Positions 34,072 through 43,820 of a stretch of 44,734 nt of DNA are shown here, piece by piece; position 1 is the first letter of the stretch, and every line of letters starts with the position of its first letter. The stretch is from assembly GCA_934271655.1 (NCBI GenBank), contig CAKQRW010000027.1, forward strand, positions 1-44,734. Reading direction: 5' to 3'. The notes under the pieces were generated by a model, which was not told the DNA's origin, did no database searches, and saw only the letters and a program-made list of their open reading frames with translations. The stretch comes from an uncultured Bacteroidaceae bacterium (GTDB lineage: Bacteria > Bacteroidota > Bacteroidia > Bacteroidales > Bacteroidaceae). Both the position numbers and the translations under genes were made by a program.

Positions 34072-35598
34072 ATGAAAGATTGCATCATGAAAATGAAGAA
34101 GGCCGTGCTCATTGCGACAGCCTTCTTGCCAGCGGCAACATTCGGACAAATCAATGAGATCGAGCGCGCCACTCCCGAGTCACAGGGAGTGCCATCCAAG
34201 TCAATAATATCCTTTCTGGACTCAATAACCAACCTCCCAACAGCAGAGATACACTCTGTCATCATCATGCGCCACGGCAAGGTGATAGCCGAGACATATC
34301 CAAAGCCATTCAAAGCGGAATACGGACAGACGCTGTTCTCTTGCTCCAAGACATTCACATCGGCAGCCATCGGCATGGCCATAGACGAGAACCGCCTGCG
34401 TCTCACAGACCGCCTCGCCGCCTTCTATCCCGAATTGCTGCCAGACCCCATACCCAAGGAACTGGCCGACATCGACCTCAGAGACCTGCTCACCATGCAG
34501 TCGGGCTTCAAGGTGACTGACGACGTGCGCACATACCAGACCAAATGGGTGAAGGGATGCATCAACAACAGCATGGCCGCCAAGCCTGGCTCACGCTTTG
34601 CCTACGACTCCATGGACACTTATCTCATATCTGCCATACTCACCAAGGTGACACGCTCCACCCTCTTCGAATATCTCAAGCCACGACTCTTCGAACCGCT
34701 GCACATCACCAAGGTCAACTGGGAATGGAGTCCAGAGGGCATCAGCTGCGGCGGCTGGGGACTGTACCTGCAGCCTGAATCCATGGCCAAGTTCGGACAG
34801 CTCCTGCTCAACAAAGGCAAGTGGGGAGGCAAGCAGCTCATACCGGCATCGTGGGTTGAAGAGATGATGAAGCTGCAGGTCAAGAGCAGCAACTACGGCT
34901 ACCAGATGTGGATATGCAGCAACCCAGGCACAGCCAAGGCCGACGGCGCCTTTGGCCAATACATCATCGTGATGCCAAAGGAGGACATGGTAGCTGTCAT
35001 CACACAGAGCATGACTGGCGATGCTGGCAGAAGGGAGCAGGAAATGCTCTACAGACTTGTGCTGCCTGGCATCAAAGAGACATACATCCCCGACGAGCGC
35101 GGCTACAAGAACCTGGCGCGCAAGCAGGCATCATACGTGTTGCCATACGCTCCGGGCAAAGCCTCTTCCGCACGGCAGGCTACCATCAGCTCTACCACCT
35201 ACCAGCTTTCCAAGAACAGGCTGGGATGGAAGACCATCTCCATTGCTCCCGAAGGACAGAACCTCATAGTGAGCATCAACACAGAGAAGCATGGCACGGT
35301 GCGACTGCGCTGCGGCCACAAGACCTGGACCACATCAAGTGTGCCTGTGGCCTTCCCTCCCTATTCCCGCTCGACCACTCAAGGGGCTTTCTCAGGATTC
35401 AGCAAGCCTTTCACCGCTGCCAGCAGCTACGGATGGAAAGACACCAACGTGCTGGAGACAAAGACGCATTTCGTAGACTGGATGAGCGGCTTCACACTCA
35501 CATTCTATTTCGAGTCAAAGACTCCTACGCTCTATGTCAAATACAACTACGAGAAGTCTAAATACTCCTTCGCGCTCAAGCCTGAAGGCAAGAAATAG
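34072..35598 (+). CDS. Secreted serine hydrolase, class C beta-lactamase / esterase fold
   Basis: The 508-aa protein has a signal peptide (to about residue 25), then a serine beta-lactamase-like domain with the SxxK motif SCSK (S90, K93), a Y-x-S in place of Y-x-N (Y178-S180) and GAFGQYI where the KTG/HxG triad element is expected. About 140 residues of extra C-terminal beta-rich sequence follow (from about 360). Family members are esterases, peptidases or beta-lactamases; the unusual motif variants favour an esterase or peptidase. ATG 34087 (MKMKKAVLIA) is an equally good start. Confidence 0.85.
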   Translation: MKDCIMKMKKAVLIATAFLPAATFGQINEIERATPESQGVPSKSIISFLDSITNLPTAEIHSVIIMRHGKVIAETYPKPFKAEYGQTLFSCSKTFTSAAIGMAIDENRLRLTDRLAAFYPELLPDPIPKELADIDLRDLLTMQSGFKVTDDVRTYQTKWVKGCINNSMAAKPGSRFAYDSMDTYLISAILTKVTRSTLFEYLKPRLFEPLHITKVNWEWSPEGISCGGWGLYLQPESMAKFGQLLLNKGKWGGKQLIPASWVEEMMKLQVKSSNYGYQMWICSNPGTAKADGAFGQYIIVMPKEDMVAVITQSMTGDAGRREQEMLYRLVLPGIKETYIPDERGYKNLARKQASYVLPYAPGKASSARQATISSTTYQLSKNRLGWKTISIAPEGQNLIVSINTEKHGTVRLRCGHKTWTTSSVPVAFPPYSRSTTQGAFSGFSKPFTAASSYGWKDTNVLETKTHFVDWMSGFTLTFYFESKTPTLYVKYNYEKSKYSFALKPEGKK

Positions 35599-35684
35599 GC
35601 ACAGCACACTGTCATGACACACATCTGCACATTCAGAAACGCATGGGCAGAAATGGATATAATTAGAACAAACTGACACAATAT

Positions 35685-35731
35685 GAAATGAAGCGGCTGG
35701 CAGTCATTCAGACTGCCAGCCGCTTCATTTC
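35685..35731. terminator. Strong hairpin between convergent genes
   Basis: A perfect 21-bp stem (35685-35705 with 35711-35731) with a 5-nt loop. It can end both the plus-strand serine hydrolase and the minus-strand Na/Pi cotransporter transcripts; T runs are short. Confidence 0.7.
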
Positions 35732-35859
35732 TCATATACTCTCATGAGCAACTTGCCTTTGAGCCTCTCATGAGCACGCCTTTGTTTCTCTCATTGGCAC
35801 TTTGCCCATATCATGATGCGCCGCCATGTGCATCGCGGCCCGCATCATTATTGATGTCT

Positions 35860-37569
35860 CTATGCCTCTCTCTGTCTCACGCCCATGCGAGCCTCAACCA
35901 CATTCACCACATAGTCGCCCAGCTTCTCGCACTCCTGTATCACGTCTATGTACATAGTGCCGAGCGCATAGGTGTAGACATGATTGTTCACATCATTGAT
36001 GTTCTGCTTCTTCAGCTGGTTGCGGTAGTTGTTTATCTCGTTCTCAATATTGAAAGAGCGGTTGACATCGTTGTCCGACCTGTGGCTGACCAGGATGGTG
36101 TTCATCTGCGTCAGCGACATGTTGGTAAGCTCCATCATCTGGTTGATGTGCTCATACTGCTGAGGAGTGAAATCCTCCTTGCCGTTGATGCGTCTGTTGA
36201 GCGTGCGCGCTATGTTGAAGCAGCTGTCGCCAATGCTCTCCAGTTCTGATATCTCACGCAGCATGGCACGTATCTTGGCCTTTGTCTCGTCGCTCAGGTG
36301 GGCGTTGCTCACACTGTCCAGATACTTGGCTATCTCTATCTCCATGTTGTCGGAGATGCTCTCATACTTCTCCACACGGCTGTACAGCTTGTTGAACTTG
36401 TCCAGATTCTTCTCCGTCAGAAGAGACATCACCATGCCGAACATCCTCTGTATGCGCTCAGCAAACGAGTGTATCTCCTTCTGAGCCTCAAGCACAGACA
36501 GCTCCGGGGTCTTCATGATGCCCGACTGTATGAAGCGCAAGCGGAAATCGTCCTCATCCACATTCTTCTTTGGCTTGATGATAAGGCACACTATCTTCTC
36601 CATCTGAGGGACAAACCACACAAGGATGAACGTGTTCACCAGGTTGAACATGGTGTGGAAGGCTGCCAGCACAAACGACAGCTTGGCGGCATTGGCGGCA
36701 AAATGCGGGTCGCTCTGCTCCATAGCCACGTCATAGCCCACTATCCTGCATACCAGGTCGATGAAGGGATGGAACACGCACAGTATCCACAGGACGCCAA
36801 ACACATTGAAGAGCATGTGGGCCAGAGCGGCACGGCGAGCCTGGGTGTTGGCTGTCAGGGCAGCAATGTTGGAAGTGACCGTAGTGCCTATGTTCTCGCC
36901 CATCACGAGAGCTATGCCCTGGTAGATAGGCAGCACGCCTGTGGCACACAGTATCATCGTGATGGCCATCACAGCTGCAGAACTCTGCACGCACATGGTC
37001 AGGATGCTGCCGATGACAAGGAATGTGATTGTGGTGAAGAAACTGTTGGGGTCGAAACTTGCGAAAAAGTCAAGCACAGGCTGGTTGTGCGCAAGGTCAA
37101 GGTCTACGCCTGCTTGACGAAGTGTTCCTAAGCCAAGGAACATGAAAGATATACCGAAGAGGAAATCACCTATTATCTTGTGCTTCCTGCTATATATAAG
37201 AATGATGGCCAAGAAGAAGGCTGGCCAGACGAAATCTGTGATGTTGAACGAGAAGCCCGCACTCATTATCCACGCCGTAAGCGTGGTACCGATGTTGGCG
37301 CCCATGATGACGGATATGGCCTGGGCCAATGTCAGCAGACCCGCGTTGACAAACGACACGGTCATGACCGTCGTGGCTGTTGATGACTGCACCGCCGCCG
37401 TGATGAGCGCACCCGATATGATGCCTGTGAAACGATTGGTGGTCATTGTGCCCAACACGTGGCGCAACTGCGGACCAGCCATCTTCTGCAAACTGTCGCT
37501 CATCGATTTCATTCCGAACATCAGCAGAGCCAAGGCTCCTATGAGCCTCAAAAAGATCCAAATTACCAT
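35860..37569 (-). CDS. Na/Pi cotransporter with PhoU-like domain
   Basis: The 569-aa inner membrane protein has two inverted transport repeats, each with the QSS motif (QSSTATT at 61-67 and QSSAA at 195-199) and matching GANIGTT / GENIGTT segments, as in NptA/SLC34-type carriers. A cytoplasmic PhoU-like helical domain (about 365-569) follows. It imports phosphate, or related anions, with sodium. The PhoU domain is likely regulatory. It is monocistronic, with a -7 box about 72 bp upstream. Confidence 0.93.
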   Translation of the reverse strand: MVIWIFLRLIGALALLMFGMKSMSDSLQKMAGPQLRHVLGTMTTNRFTGIISGALITAAVQSSTATTVMTVSFVNAGLLTLAQAISVIMGANIGTTLTAWIMSAGFSFNITDFVWPAFFLAIILIYSRKHKIIGDFLFGISFMFLGLGTLRQAGVDLDLAHNQPVLDFFASFDPNSFFTTITFLVIGSILTMCVQSSAAVMAITMILCATGVLPIYQGIALVMGENIGTTVTSNIAALTANTQARRAALAHMLFNVFGVLWILCVFHPFIDLVCRIVGYDVAMEQSDPHFAANAAKLSFVLAAFHTMFNLVNTFILVWFVPQMEKIVCLIIKPKKNVDEDDFRLRFIQSGIMKTPELSVLEAQKEIHSFAERIQRMFGMVMSLLTEKNLDKFNKLYSRVEKYESISDNMEIEIAKYLDSVSNAHLSDETKAKIRAMLREISELESIGDSCFNIARTLNRRINGKEDFTPQQYEHINQMMELTNMSLTQMNTILVSHRSDNDVNRSFNIENEINNYRNQLKKQNINDVNNHVYTYALGTMYIDVIQECEKLGDYVVNVVEARMGVRQREA

Positions 37570-37640
37570 ACAACTTTTTGTTGTTACTTTATTTTAATGC
37601 AATGTTAATGGATTTGTAATATATTTTACAAATTTTGATG

Positions 37641-37648
37641 CAAAAATA
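37641..37648 (-). promoter_or_regulatory. -7 element for the Na/Pi cotransporter
   Basis: The minus strand reads TATTTTTG, a fit to TAnnTTTG in an AT-rich gap. Confidence 0.45.
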
Positions 37649-37771
37649 CTATAAAACCATGAATATGCAAGTTTGTTTACAGAATTTAACCATTCATCTG
37701 CCTCATTTTATCCGTTTCAACACTCACGCAGCACGCTTTTTTCGTTTCATGCCCTGTATTGCCACACCCAC

Positions 37772-38992
37772 TCATCTCAGCCTGTGCTCCAGGTAATGCC
37801 TCTTCACATAGCCGAAATAAAAGAGCACCCCAGCCACATTGACAGCGAAAGCCAGCCAGAAAGCAGCCGAATAGCCCATGGCATGTATGGCCACTCCGCC
37901 GAGCACCACGCCAAGTCCCATGCCCACGTCCCAGCACGTCAGCTGCGAGGAGTTGGCCGTGCCCCTCTTGTTGTTGGGAGCCAGATTGATGAACATGGTC
38001 TGCATGCCAGGCCATATATGTCCATTGCCAAGGCCTATGATGATGGCAGCTCCATAGAAGCCTATGGGATGCTTCACCGCGGCGAAGAGCAAGTAGCCAA
38101 ACACGCTCACCAGAATGCCGTGGTTCACATTCTCCACCACCTTGCCGCGCCTCAGAGTCCTCGCGCCCACAAGGCGGGAGAGTATCAGTCCGCCGCTCAG
38201 CACGGCAAACCACGCTCCTGTGCCTGCCGCCATGCCCAGCTCCTCCTTGCCGTATATGGCCAGGTAGGTGGAGAGCACTCCATACGACAGACCTATGCAC
38301 ACCATCACCAGGCCCTCGCTCCATCCGCCAAGCAGGAAGAAGCGGTCGAGCGACAGCGGCGACTTGTTGGGCACTATCTCCTTGTCGGGAAACTTCACGC
38401 TGGCGTTGATGGCCAGTCCCAGCCCTGCCGCACACAGCGCTATGACGAAGAGCGTGTCGTAATTGCCCACCCACTCATACACCATCAGCCCCACTGTGGG
38501 GGCTATGCTCGTGGCCAGATTGTTGGACAGGCCGTAGTAGCCTATGCCCTCTGCCCTGCGCGACGGAGCCAGCACATCTATGGCACACGTGCTGTTGGCC
38601 ACAGTCACCGAGCCCATGGGCGCGCCATGCAGCGTGCGCACCATCGTGAAGAGCGTCATGGTGCCGGCTATGAGGTAGCCGGCGAAAAAGGCGAAGAAGA
38701 GGAAATAGCATGTCAGCAGCACCACCTTCCTCTTGTAGCTGTCCACCATGTATCCAGCCAGCGGACGCGCCAGCAAGGCCGTCAGCGTGTAGCCCGACAG
38801 CACAAAACCTATCGTGTCCTTGTCGGCCTGGTACGTGTCGCTCAGATACAGCGGCAGCAATGGCGTCACTATCATGAATGAGAAAAATATCATGAAGTTG
38901 GCAAGCCACACCTTCACATAGTTTGCGTTCCACAACTTTTCCTTATGCTCTCCTCCTACCTTGGGTTCTTCATGCACATCTTGCGTTTTCAT
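37772..38992 (-). CDS. MFS transporter
   Basis: The 406-aa protein has about 12 hydrophobic segments and the MFS loop 2-3 signature variant GYMVDSYKRK (about 80-89), with RRAEGIGYYGLSNN in the fifth segment region. The order and length are those of a drug or metabolite exporter of the major facilitator family. The substrate cannot be deduced. It is divergent from uraA and has its own promoter. Confidence 0.9.
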   Translation of the reverse strand: MKTQDVHEEPKVGGEHKEKLWNANYVKVWLANFMIFFSFMIVTPLLPLYLSDTYQADKDTIGFVLSGYTLTALLARPLAGYMVDSYKRKVVLLTCYFLFFAFFAGYLIAGTMTLFTMVRTLHGAPMGSVTVANSTCAIDVLAPSRRAEGIGYYGLSNNLATSIAPTVGLMVYEWVGNYDTLFVIALCAAGLGLAINASVKFPDKEIVPNKSPLSLDRFFLLGGWSEGLVMVCIGLSYGVLSTYLAIYGKEELGMAAGTGAWFAVLSGGLILSRLVGARTLRRGKVVENVNHGILVSVFGYLLFAAVKHPIGFYGAAIIIGLGNGHIWPGMQTMFINLAPNNKRGTANSSQLTCWDVGMGLGVVLGGVAIHAMGYSAAFWLAFAVNVAGVLFYFGYVKRHYLEHRLR

Positions 38993-39129
38993 TCCACTCT
39001 GTTTTTTTTACTTTTACAATTTGCCTATAACATTATTCCTATATACATATATATATATATACATGCCGCCACCAAAGCCATACGCGCCAGCAGCGCCCTT
39101 CTTGCCCAGGCCACAGCGCATGCACAATG

Positions 39130-39137
39130 CAAAGTTA
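39130..39137 (-). promoter_or_regulatory. -7 element for the MFS gene
   Basis: The minus strand reads TAACTTTG; predicted leader of about 138 nt. Confidence 0.5.
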
Positions 39138-39246
39138 GCAATTCACATACAACAAAACAAAGATTATTTCACTTTTCACACAAGATTTTTGTTCTATGGC
39201 CACACAAAAAAACAAAAAAATTCTTGTTTCATTAAGTGCTTTTGAT

Positions 39247-39254
39247 TACTTTTG
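39247..39254 (+). promoter_or_regulatory. -7 element for uraA-upp
   Basis: TACTTTTG fits TAnnTTTG; predicted leader of about 55-60 nt. Confidence 0.55.
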
Positions 39255-39316
39255 CACAATTTTACGCAGACGCAACGAATCTGCAAAATAATCATAACTA
39301 AAATTTCACAAAAACC

Positions 39317-40675
39317 ATGGACACAGCTAACCAGGGCATCTACGATGCCCGGACATTGGGCAAGCCCAAATTTGTAGTGCTCGGCATACAGCATCTCTTC
39401 GCAATGTTCGGAGCCACCATCCTCGTGCCACTCATCACCGGACTCGACGTGAGCGCCACCCTGCTCTTCGCCGGCATCGGCACACTTATCTTCCACCTCG
39501 TGTCAAAAATGAAGGTGCCAGCCTTCCTTGGCTCCAGCTTCGCCTTCCTTGGCGGCTACGCTTCCGTGAAGCAGCTGTGCGTGGCACAGGGACTGACTGA
39601 CGAAATGGCGCTGAACTACGCTTGTCTGGGTGTGGCTGCAGCGTCATTGCTGTATTTTGTCATGGCCTTCCTCCTCAAGATGTTCGGCACAGAGAAAGTC
39701 ATGCGCTTCTTCCCACCTGTGGTGACAGGCCCTATGGTCATAGCCATCGGACTCACACTCTCCGGCTCTGCCATCAGCAACTGCCAGCAAAACTGGCTGC
39801 TCGCCATAGCGGCCATCGTCATCGTCATCGGATCGTCCATCTGGGGCAAGGGCATCATAAAGATTGTGCCCATACTGCTCGGCGTGCTCGGATCATACGT
39901 GCTGGCTGCAGCCATGGGCGAGGTCGACTTCACACAGCTCGACAAGGCTGCATGGGTGGGACTGCCTGTCAACATGGACCGCACCGTGGTGGCTGTGGCC
40001 AAAGACCCAGACTTCGACCTCATCCTCACGTCCATCATAGCCATCTTCCCCATAGCCTTCGCCACCATCATGGAGCACATCGGAGACATGTGCGCCATAC
40101 AGAGCACCGTGGGCAAGAACTTCATCAAGGACCCAGGACTGCACCGCACACTCTCTGGCGACGGACTCGCCACCCTCCTCGCCTCTCTCTTCGGCGCTCC
40201 AGCCAACACCACCTACGGCGAGAACACTGGCGTGCTCAACCTCACCAAGGTCTTCGACCCTGCCGTCATACGCATGGCGGCCGTCTTCGCCATCATACTC
40301 AGCTTCTGCCCTAAGTTCGCATGCCTCATCGGACTGATGCCTGCCGCCACCATCGGCGGTGTGAGCCTCATCCTCTACGGCATGATATCGGCTGTGGGAG
40401 TGAGAAACCTGGTGGAGACATCGGTCGACTTCTCTTCATCACGCAATGTCTTCGTGGCCGCACTCATCCTCGTGGTATCTATCGGCGTGCAGTATGGCAC
40501 CAACGGCGGCGTGCAGATAGGCCCTGTCACCATCTCCGGACTGGCGCTCGCTGCCCTTGTGGGCATTTTCCTCAACGCTGTGCTGCCAGGACAGCTCGGC
40601 ATGAAGGTGAAGAGCTTCAACGGCAAGGACAAGTCTTACCGCAAGGAAAGAATGGCTGAGGAAGAGAATGACTGA
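39317..40675 (+). CDS. uraA: Uracil permease
   Basis: UraA imports uracil with protons. The 452-aa inner membrane protein is a nucleobase:cation symporter 2 family member with QHLFAMFGATILVP (25-38), the substrate-binding segments MEHIGDM and GENTGVL and about 14 hydrophobic segments. Xanthine permeases share the fold; the neighbouring upp makes uracil the likely substrate. It is 63 bp upstream of upp and shares its promoter. Confidence 0.92.
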   Translation: MDTANQGIYDARTLGKPKFVVLGIQHLFAMFGATILVPLITGLDVSATLLFAGIGTLIFHLVSKMKVPAFLGSSFAFLGGYASVKQLCVAQGLTDEMALNYACLGVAAASLLYFVMAFLLKMFGTEKVMRFFPPVVTGPMVIAIGLTLSGSAISNCQQNWLLAIAAIVIVIGSSIWGKGIIKIVPILLGVLGSYVLAAAMGEVDFTQLDKAAWVGLPVNMDRTVVAVAKDPDFDLILTSIIAIFPIAFATIMEHIGDMCAIQSTVGKNFIKDPGLHRTLSGDGLATLLASLFGAPANTTYGENTGVLNLTKVFDPAVIRMAAVFAIILSFCPKFACLIGLMPAATIGGVSLILYGMISAVGVRNLVETSVDFSSSRNVFVAALILVVSIGVQYGTNGGVQIGPVTISGLALAALVGIFLNAVLPGQLGMKVKSFNGKDKSYRKERMAEEEND

Positions 40676-40738
40676 TATAATAAATTGCACATCATCCATT
40701 ACTAATTATCCATTACTAATTACTCATTATTCTTTATT

Positions 40739-41398
40739 ATGAAAGTGATCAATTTAGGCAAAGCCAACAGCATAGTCAACAAGTTCATGAGCGAACTGCG
40801 CGACGTGAACATACAGAAAGACCGCATGCGCTTCCGCGAGAACATACGCCGCATAGGGCACATCGAGGCCTATGAGGCAAGCAAATATCTCAGCTACTCA
40901 GTAAAGGACGTGCAGACACCTCTGGCCATGAGCCAGATGAGCACTTACGACGACAAGGTGGTCATAGGCACCGTGTTCCGTGCCGGACTGCCACTCCACC
41001 AGGGCTTCCTCGACTTCTACGACGAGGCGGGCAACTCCTTCCTCTCTGCCTTCCGCTACTACACAGACAAGGAGTGCACTAAGGTGGACGTGAAGATAGA
41101 GTACATGGCATCTCCACACCTCGACGGCAAGACTCTCATCATCGTAGACCCCATGCTCGCCACTGGCGAGAGCATGGAACTGGCCTACCGCGCCTTCATC
41201 ACCAAAGGTAAGCCCAAGAAGCTCATCCTGGCATGCGTCATAGCGTCAAAGGCAGGAGTGAACCATCTCAAAGAGCTCTTCCCCGAGGATGACGTGGTGC
41301 TCTTCTGCGGAGCCATCGACCCTGTGCTCAATGAGCGCCAATACATCGTTCCAGGACTGGGCGACGCTGGCGACCTCATGTATGGCCCTAAAGAATGA
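40739..41398 (+). CDS. upp: Uracil phosphoribosyltransferase
   Basis: Upp makes UMP from uracil and PRPP. The 219-aa protein has the PRPP loop IIVDPMLATGES (134-145) and the C-terminal uracil-binding segment VPGLGDAGDLMYG. Length is normal for the family. It is cotranscribed with uraA, and both end at a strong terminator. The 63-bp gap between them holds three near-copies of the word ccattactaatt. Confidence 0.95.
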   Translation: MKVINLGKANSIVNKFMSELRDVNIQKDRMRFRENIRRIGHIEAYEASKYLSYSVKDVQTPLAMSQMSTYDDKVVIGTVFRAGLPLHQGFLDFYDEAGNSFLSAFRYYTDKECTKVDVKIEYMASPHLDGKTLIIVDPMLATGESMELAYRAFITKGKPKKLILACVIASKAGVNHLKELFPEDDVVLFCGAIDPVLNERQYIVPGLGDAGDLMYGPKE

Positions 41399-41460
41399 CA
41401 ACAGGACTGCTACCGCTGAGACTTTCCACAATCGGAGCATCCCAATCATCTGAAGACGAC

Positions 41461-41511
41461 AATAGAGACAATCCGCACGCAGCTTGCGGATTGTCTCTAT
41501 TGCCGTTTTTT
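41461..41511 (+). terminator. Terminator of uraA-upp
   Basis: A perfect 17-bp stem (41461-41477 with 41485-41501), 7-nt loop, followed by gccg and six T residues. Confidence 0.9.
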
Positions 41512-41628
41512 GTCTCCATCGGCTTCAGCTTGCTCCCACAAGAGCGCCAACAGCCCCATCCTTTATCCAAAAAGTCATCGTTATCATATTTTCCCTTACT
41601 TTTTCACACCCATATCATTATTTTTGCT

Positions 41629-41636
41629 TACCTTTG
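41629..41636 (+). promoter_or_regulatory. -7 element for gltS
   Basis: TACCTTTG fits TAnnTTTG; predicted leader of about 50 nt. Confidence 0.6.
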
Positions 41637-41691
41637 CACAGCAATAGCAAAGCAATGACGCTCGACGTATAAAAAATCACGAATCTATTTT

Positions 41692-42945
41692 ATGGAAATG
41701 GAACACATTATTTCTTTAGACCTGTTGCAGTCAACAGGCATTGGAGCTTTGGCCCTGGTATTAGGAATGTTTATGACCCGAAACATAAAATGGCTGCAGA
41801 AGTTCTGCATCCCGTCTCCCGTATCAGGAGGACTGGTGTTCTCCATCATTGGCCTCATACTATACAAAGTCTTCCACATCGAATTGGAGTTTGACGGCAC
41901 GCTGAAAGACGTGTTCATGCTGGCATTCTTCACCTCCGTCGGCTTCCAGTCCAACCTGAAGGTGCTGAAGCAGGGCGGACGCACGCTGATTACGATGCTG
42001 TGCCTGCTGGTAGGAATCATCATCCTGCAAAATGCCGTGCCGCTGCTCATCACCAAGCTGATGGGCGTCAACCCTCTCATCGGCATGGCCGCCGGCTCCA
42101 TCTCCATGGCTGGCGGACACGGCACAGCCGGCGGTTTTGCCTCTGTGCTTGAGGGCCTCGGCCTGGAGGGCGCGGGAAGCATCTCTATGGCTGCCGCCAC
42201 CTTCGGTCTCATAGCCGGCTCTGTGATAGGCGGACCTGTAGCGGAAAAACTGATACGCACCAAGCTCACCTTTGAGCACGAGATAGAGAAGGACTTCACG
42301 GTAGACCCTGCCATGGCCGGCATCGAGAGCGACGAGGCTTCTCCAGCTGGCCGCGAGAAGCGTCTCAGCAGCCATGAGATAGAGTTCCAGCACTACGCCA
42401 ACGCCACCTACACGCTGCTGATAGTCATGGCTCTTGGCACCATCATGAGCAAGCTCCTACAAGACACAGGAGTCACTTTCCCCACCTACTTTGGCGCTCT
42501 CATCATGGCCGCCGTCGTGAGAAACCTGATTGAGGCCACACCCTGGGCAAAGAAACTGGAAATGGACAAGATTGTCAGCTTGGGCAACATATCGCTGTCA
42601 GTGTTCCTTGGCATGGCCATGATATCACTCAAGCTCTGGCAGCTCCAGAGCCTCGCCCTGCCTCTGGTCACCATACTGATTGTCCAGGTGATCATGATGA
42701 TGATCCTCACATACTTCATCGCCTTCAAGCTGCTGGGCAGCGACTACGACGCTGCGGTGCTGGTGGCTGGCATCTGCGGTTTCGGACTGGGCGCCACGCC
42801 CAACGCCATGGCCAACATGAGCGCCGTGTGCTATAAGTACCACTACAGCGTGAAGCCTTTCCTGCTCGTGCCTATCATAGGAGCCATGTTCGTCGACCTG
42901 CTCAACACAGGCGTCATCACCATGTTCCTCAACTGGATTGGCTGA
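41692..42945 (+). CDS. gltS: Sodium/glutamate symporter
   Basis: GltS imports glutamate with sodium. The 417-aa inner membrane protein has the family motif GGHGTAGGF in a re-entrant loop, the mirror segment GFGLGATPNAMANM near the C-terminus and 10-12 hydrophobic segments. Charged cytoplasmic loop residues 200-235 are as in other Bacteroidota members. It has its own promoter and terminator. ATG 41698 is an alternative start two codons downstream. Confidence 0.93.
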   Translation: MEMEHIISLDLLQSTGIGALALVLGMFMTRNIKWLQKFCIPSPVSGGLVFSIIGLILYKVFHIELEFDGTLKDVFMLAFFTSVGFQSNLKVLKQGGRTLITMLCLLVGIIILQNAVPLLITKLMGVNPLIGMAAGSISMAGGHGTAGGFASVLEGLGLEGAGSISMAAATFGLIAGSVIGGPVAEKLIRTKLTFEHEIEKDFTVDPAMAGIESDEASPAGREKRLSSHEIEFQHYANATYTLLIVMALGTIMSKLLQDTGVTFPTYFGALIMAAVVRNLIEATPWAKKLEMDKIVSLGNISLSVFLGMAMISLKLWQLQSLALPLVTILIVQVIMMMILTYFIAFKLLGSDYDAAVLVAGICGFGLGATPNAMANMSAVCYKYHYSVKPFLLVPIIGAMFVDLLNTGVITMFLNWIG

Positions 42946-42983
42946 CACTGATGCCGAGGCTGCTTTTCTGTGACATCACATAG

Positions 42984-43020
42984 GAGAAGAGTTGGAATCA
43001 CTTCCAACTCTTCTCTTTTC
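42984..43020 (+). terminator. Terminator of gltS
   Basis: A perfect 14-bp stem (42984-42997 with 43002-43015), 4-nt loop, then ttttctt. Confidence 0.9.
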
Positions 43021-43052
43021 TTCCGGCCTATACCACCAACCGCTTCTTTTTT

Positions 43053-43718
43053 GGTCAGCTGATTTTCCCGGTTGGCGACTGATGAACAATCAGGACTTTT
43101 GCCATTACAGAGCGAGGCGTGCATTACTGTCATCCTCTGTGCTGAATCAGTTCCGCTTGACCATGCCACAGGCTGTGACACCCCCCAAAAATGTTGCCTG
43201 AAGGCATGGGAAATGGTGTTGCGAGACATGCACAAATATTGCACGAAAGGGACAGAAGGGACAAAGGGACAAAAGGGACAAAGGGACAAAACATAGTAAA
43301 AAGTAATAAAATAAGCATTTTAGACTAATTAGACAAGGATTTGTCCCTTGTCCCTTTGTCCCTTCTGTCCCTTTCTACCTTTAGCCCCTTTGGTGGCTAT
43401 ACATATTGCGGATGTCGTGATGAAAATGAGGAGACTGATTCATAAGACAGTTTGTTGTGTCTGCAAAGTCTAATGGTCGAGCACTGCAACATTCGTCACA
43501 TATTGTCGATTGATGGCTTGGCACGCATATTGTCTCACCCTGTTTTTCAGACATTGCAATACACTATGCTTTACGCATCCGTCATCCTAAGGCTTACATG
43601 TCCTTATCCTAAGGTTTGCGTTTCGTTACCCTGCACTTTATGCATCGTTATTCTAAGGTCTGTGCATCGTTATGTTTACTGCATTTTCAGCTGTCGCTAA
43701 CCGGGAAAATTCACTGAC
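43053..43718. repeat. Non-coding inverted-end element, copy B
   Basis: Its ends form an imperfect inverted repeat (about 43053-43080 with 43683-43718, core ttttcccggtt) that continues outward to ggtcag/ctgacc. The interior aligns with copy A in the same orientation but lacks A's 190-362 segment. It has its own insertion of a hairpin (43245-43375) and a further 60-70-bp difference near 43510-43575. The right part carries 22-nt units at 43584, 43606, 43628, 43650 and 43672, in the same type order as in A. A short conserved hairpin (43445-43449 with 43458-43462) matches that of A. Confidence 0.75.
43245..43375. repeat. Hairpin insertion nested in element B
   Basis: A perfect 25-bp inverted repeat (43245-43269 with 43351-43375) made of gggacaaa-type words; the left arm continues with two more such words. 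It is absent from copy A, where the flanking words tgcacaaaaggac and atattgc are nearly contiguous, so it is a later insertion or expansion. Confidence 0.85.
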
Positions 43719-43784
43719 CCCTGATATCTGGACATTGACATCTCTTATGTTTGTCACACGAGAAGCATATCATGAGAACGGATA

Positions 43785-43810
43785 CGGGGATGCCATATTT
43801 GGCATCCCCG
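43785..43810. terminator. Hairpin after the last gene
   Basis: An 11-bp perfect stem (43785-43795 with 43800-43810) with a 4-nt loop, 10 bp after the stop codon of the minus-strand gene. A T run follows on the plus-strand side at 43817-43822. Confidence 0.5.
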
Positions 43811-43820
43811 CATTCCTTTT

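Larger units (their letters stand above)
38993..39316. other. Divergent intergenic region between the MFS gene and uraA
   Basis: The 324-bp gap contains the two divergent -7 boxes and an alternating TA run (39041-39062). I see no riboswitch fold or small gene in it. Confidence 0.6.

Noticed and set aside
39041..39062. Alternating TA run as a possible origin or unwinding element
   Set aside because: It is short, stands between two ordinary promoters, and there are no DnaA-box clusters or replication genes nearby.
38993..39316. Purine- or pyrimidine-sensing riboswitch ahead of uraA
   Set aside because: The predicted uraA leader is only about 55-60 nt and no recognised aptamer or terminator/antiterminator pair is visible.
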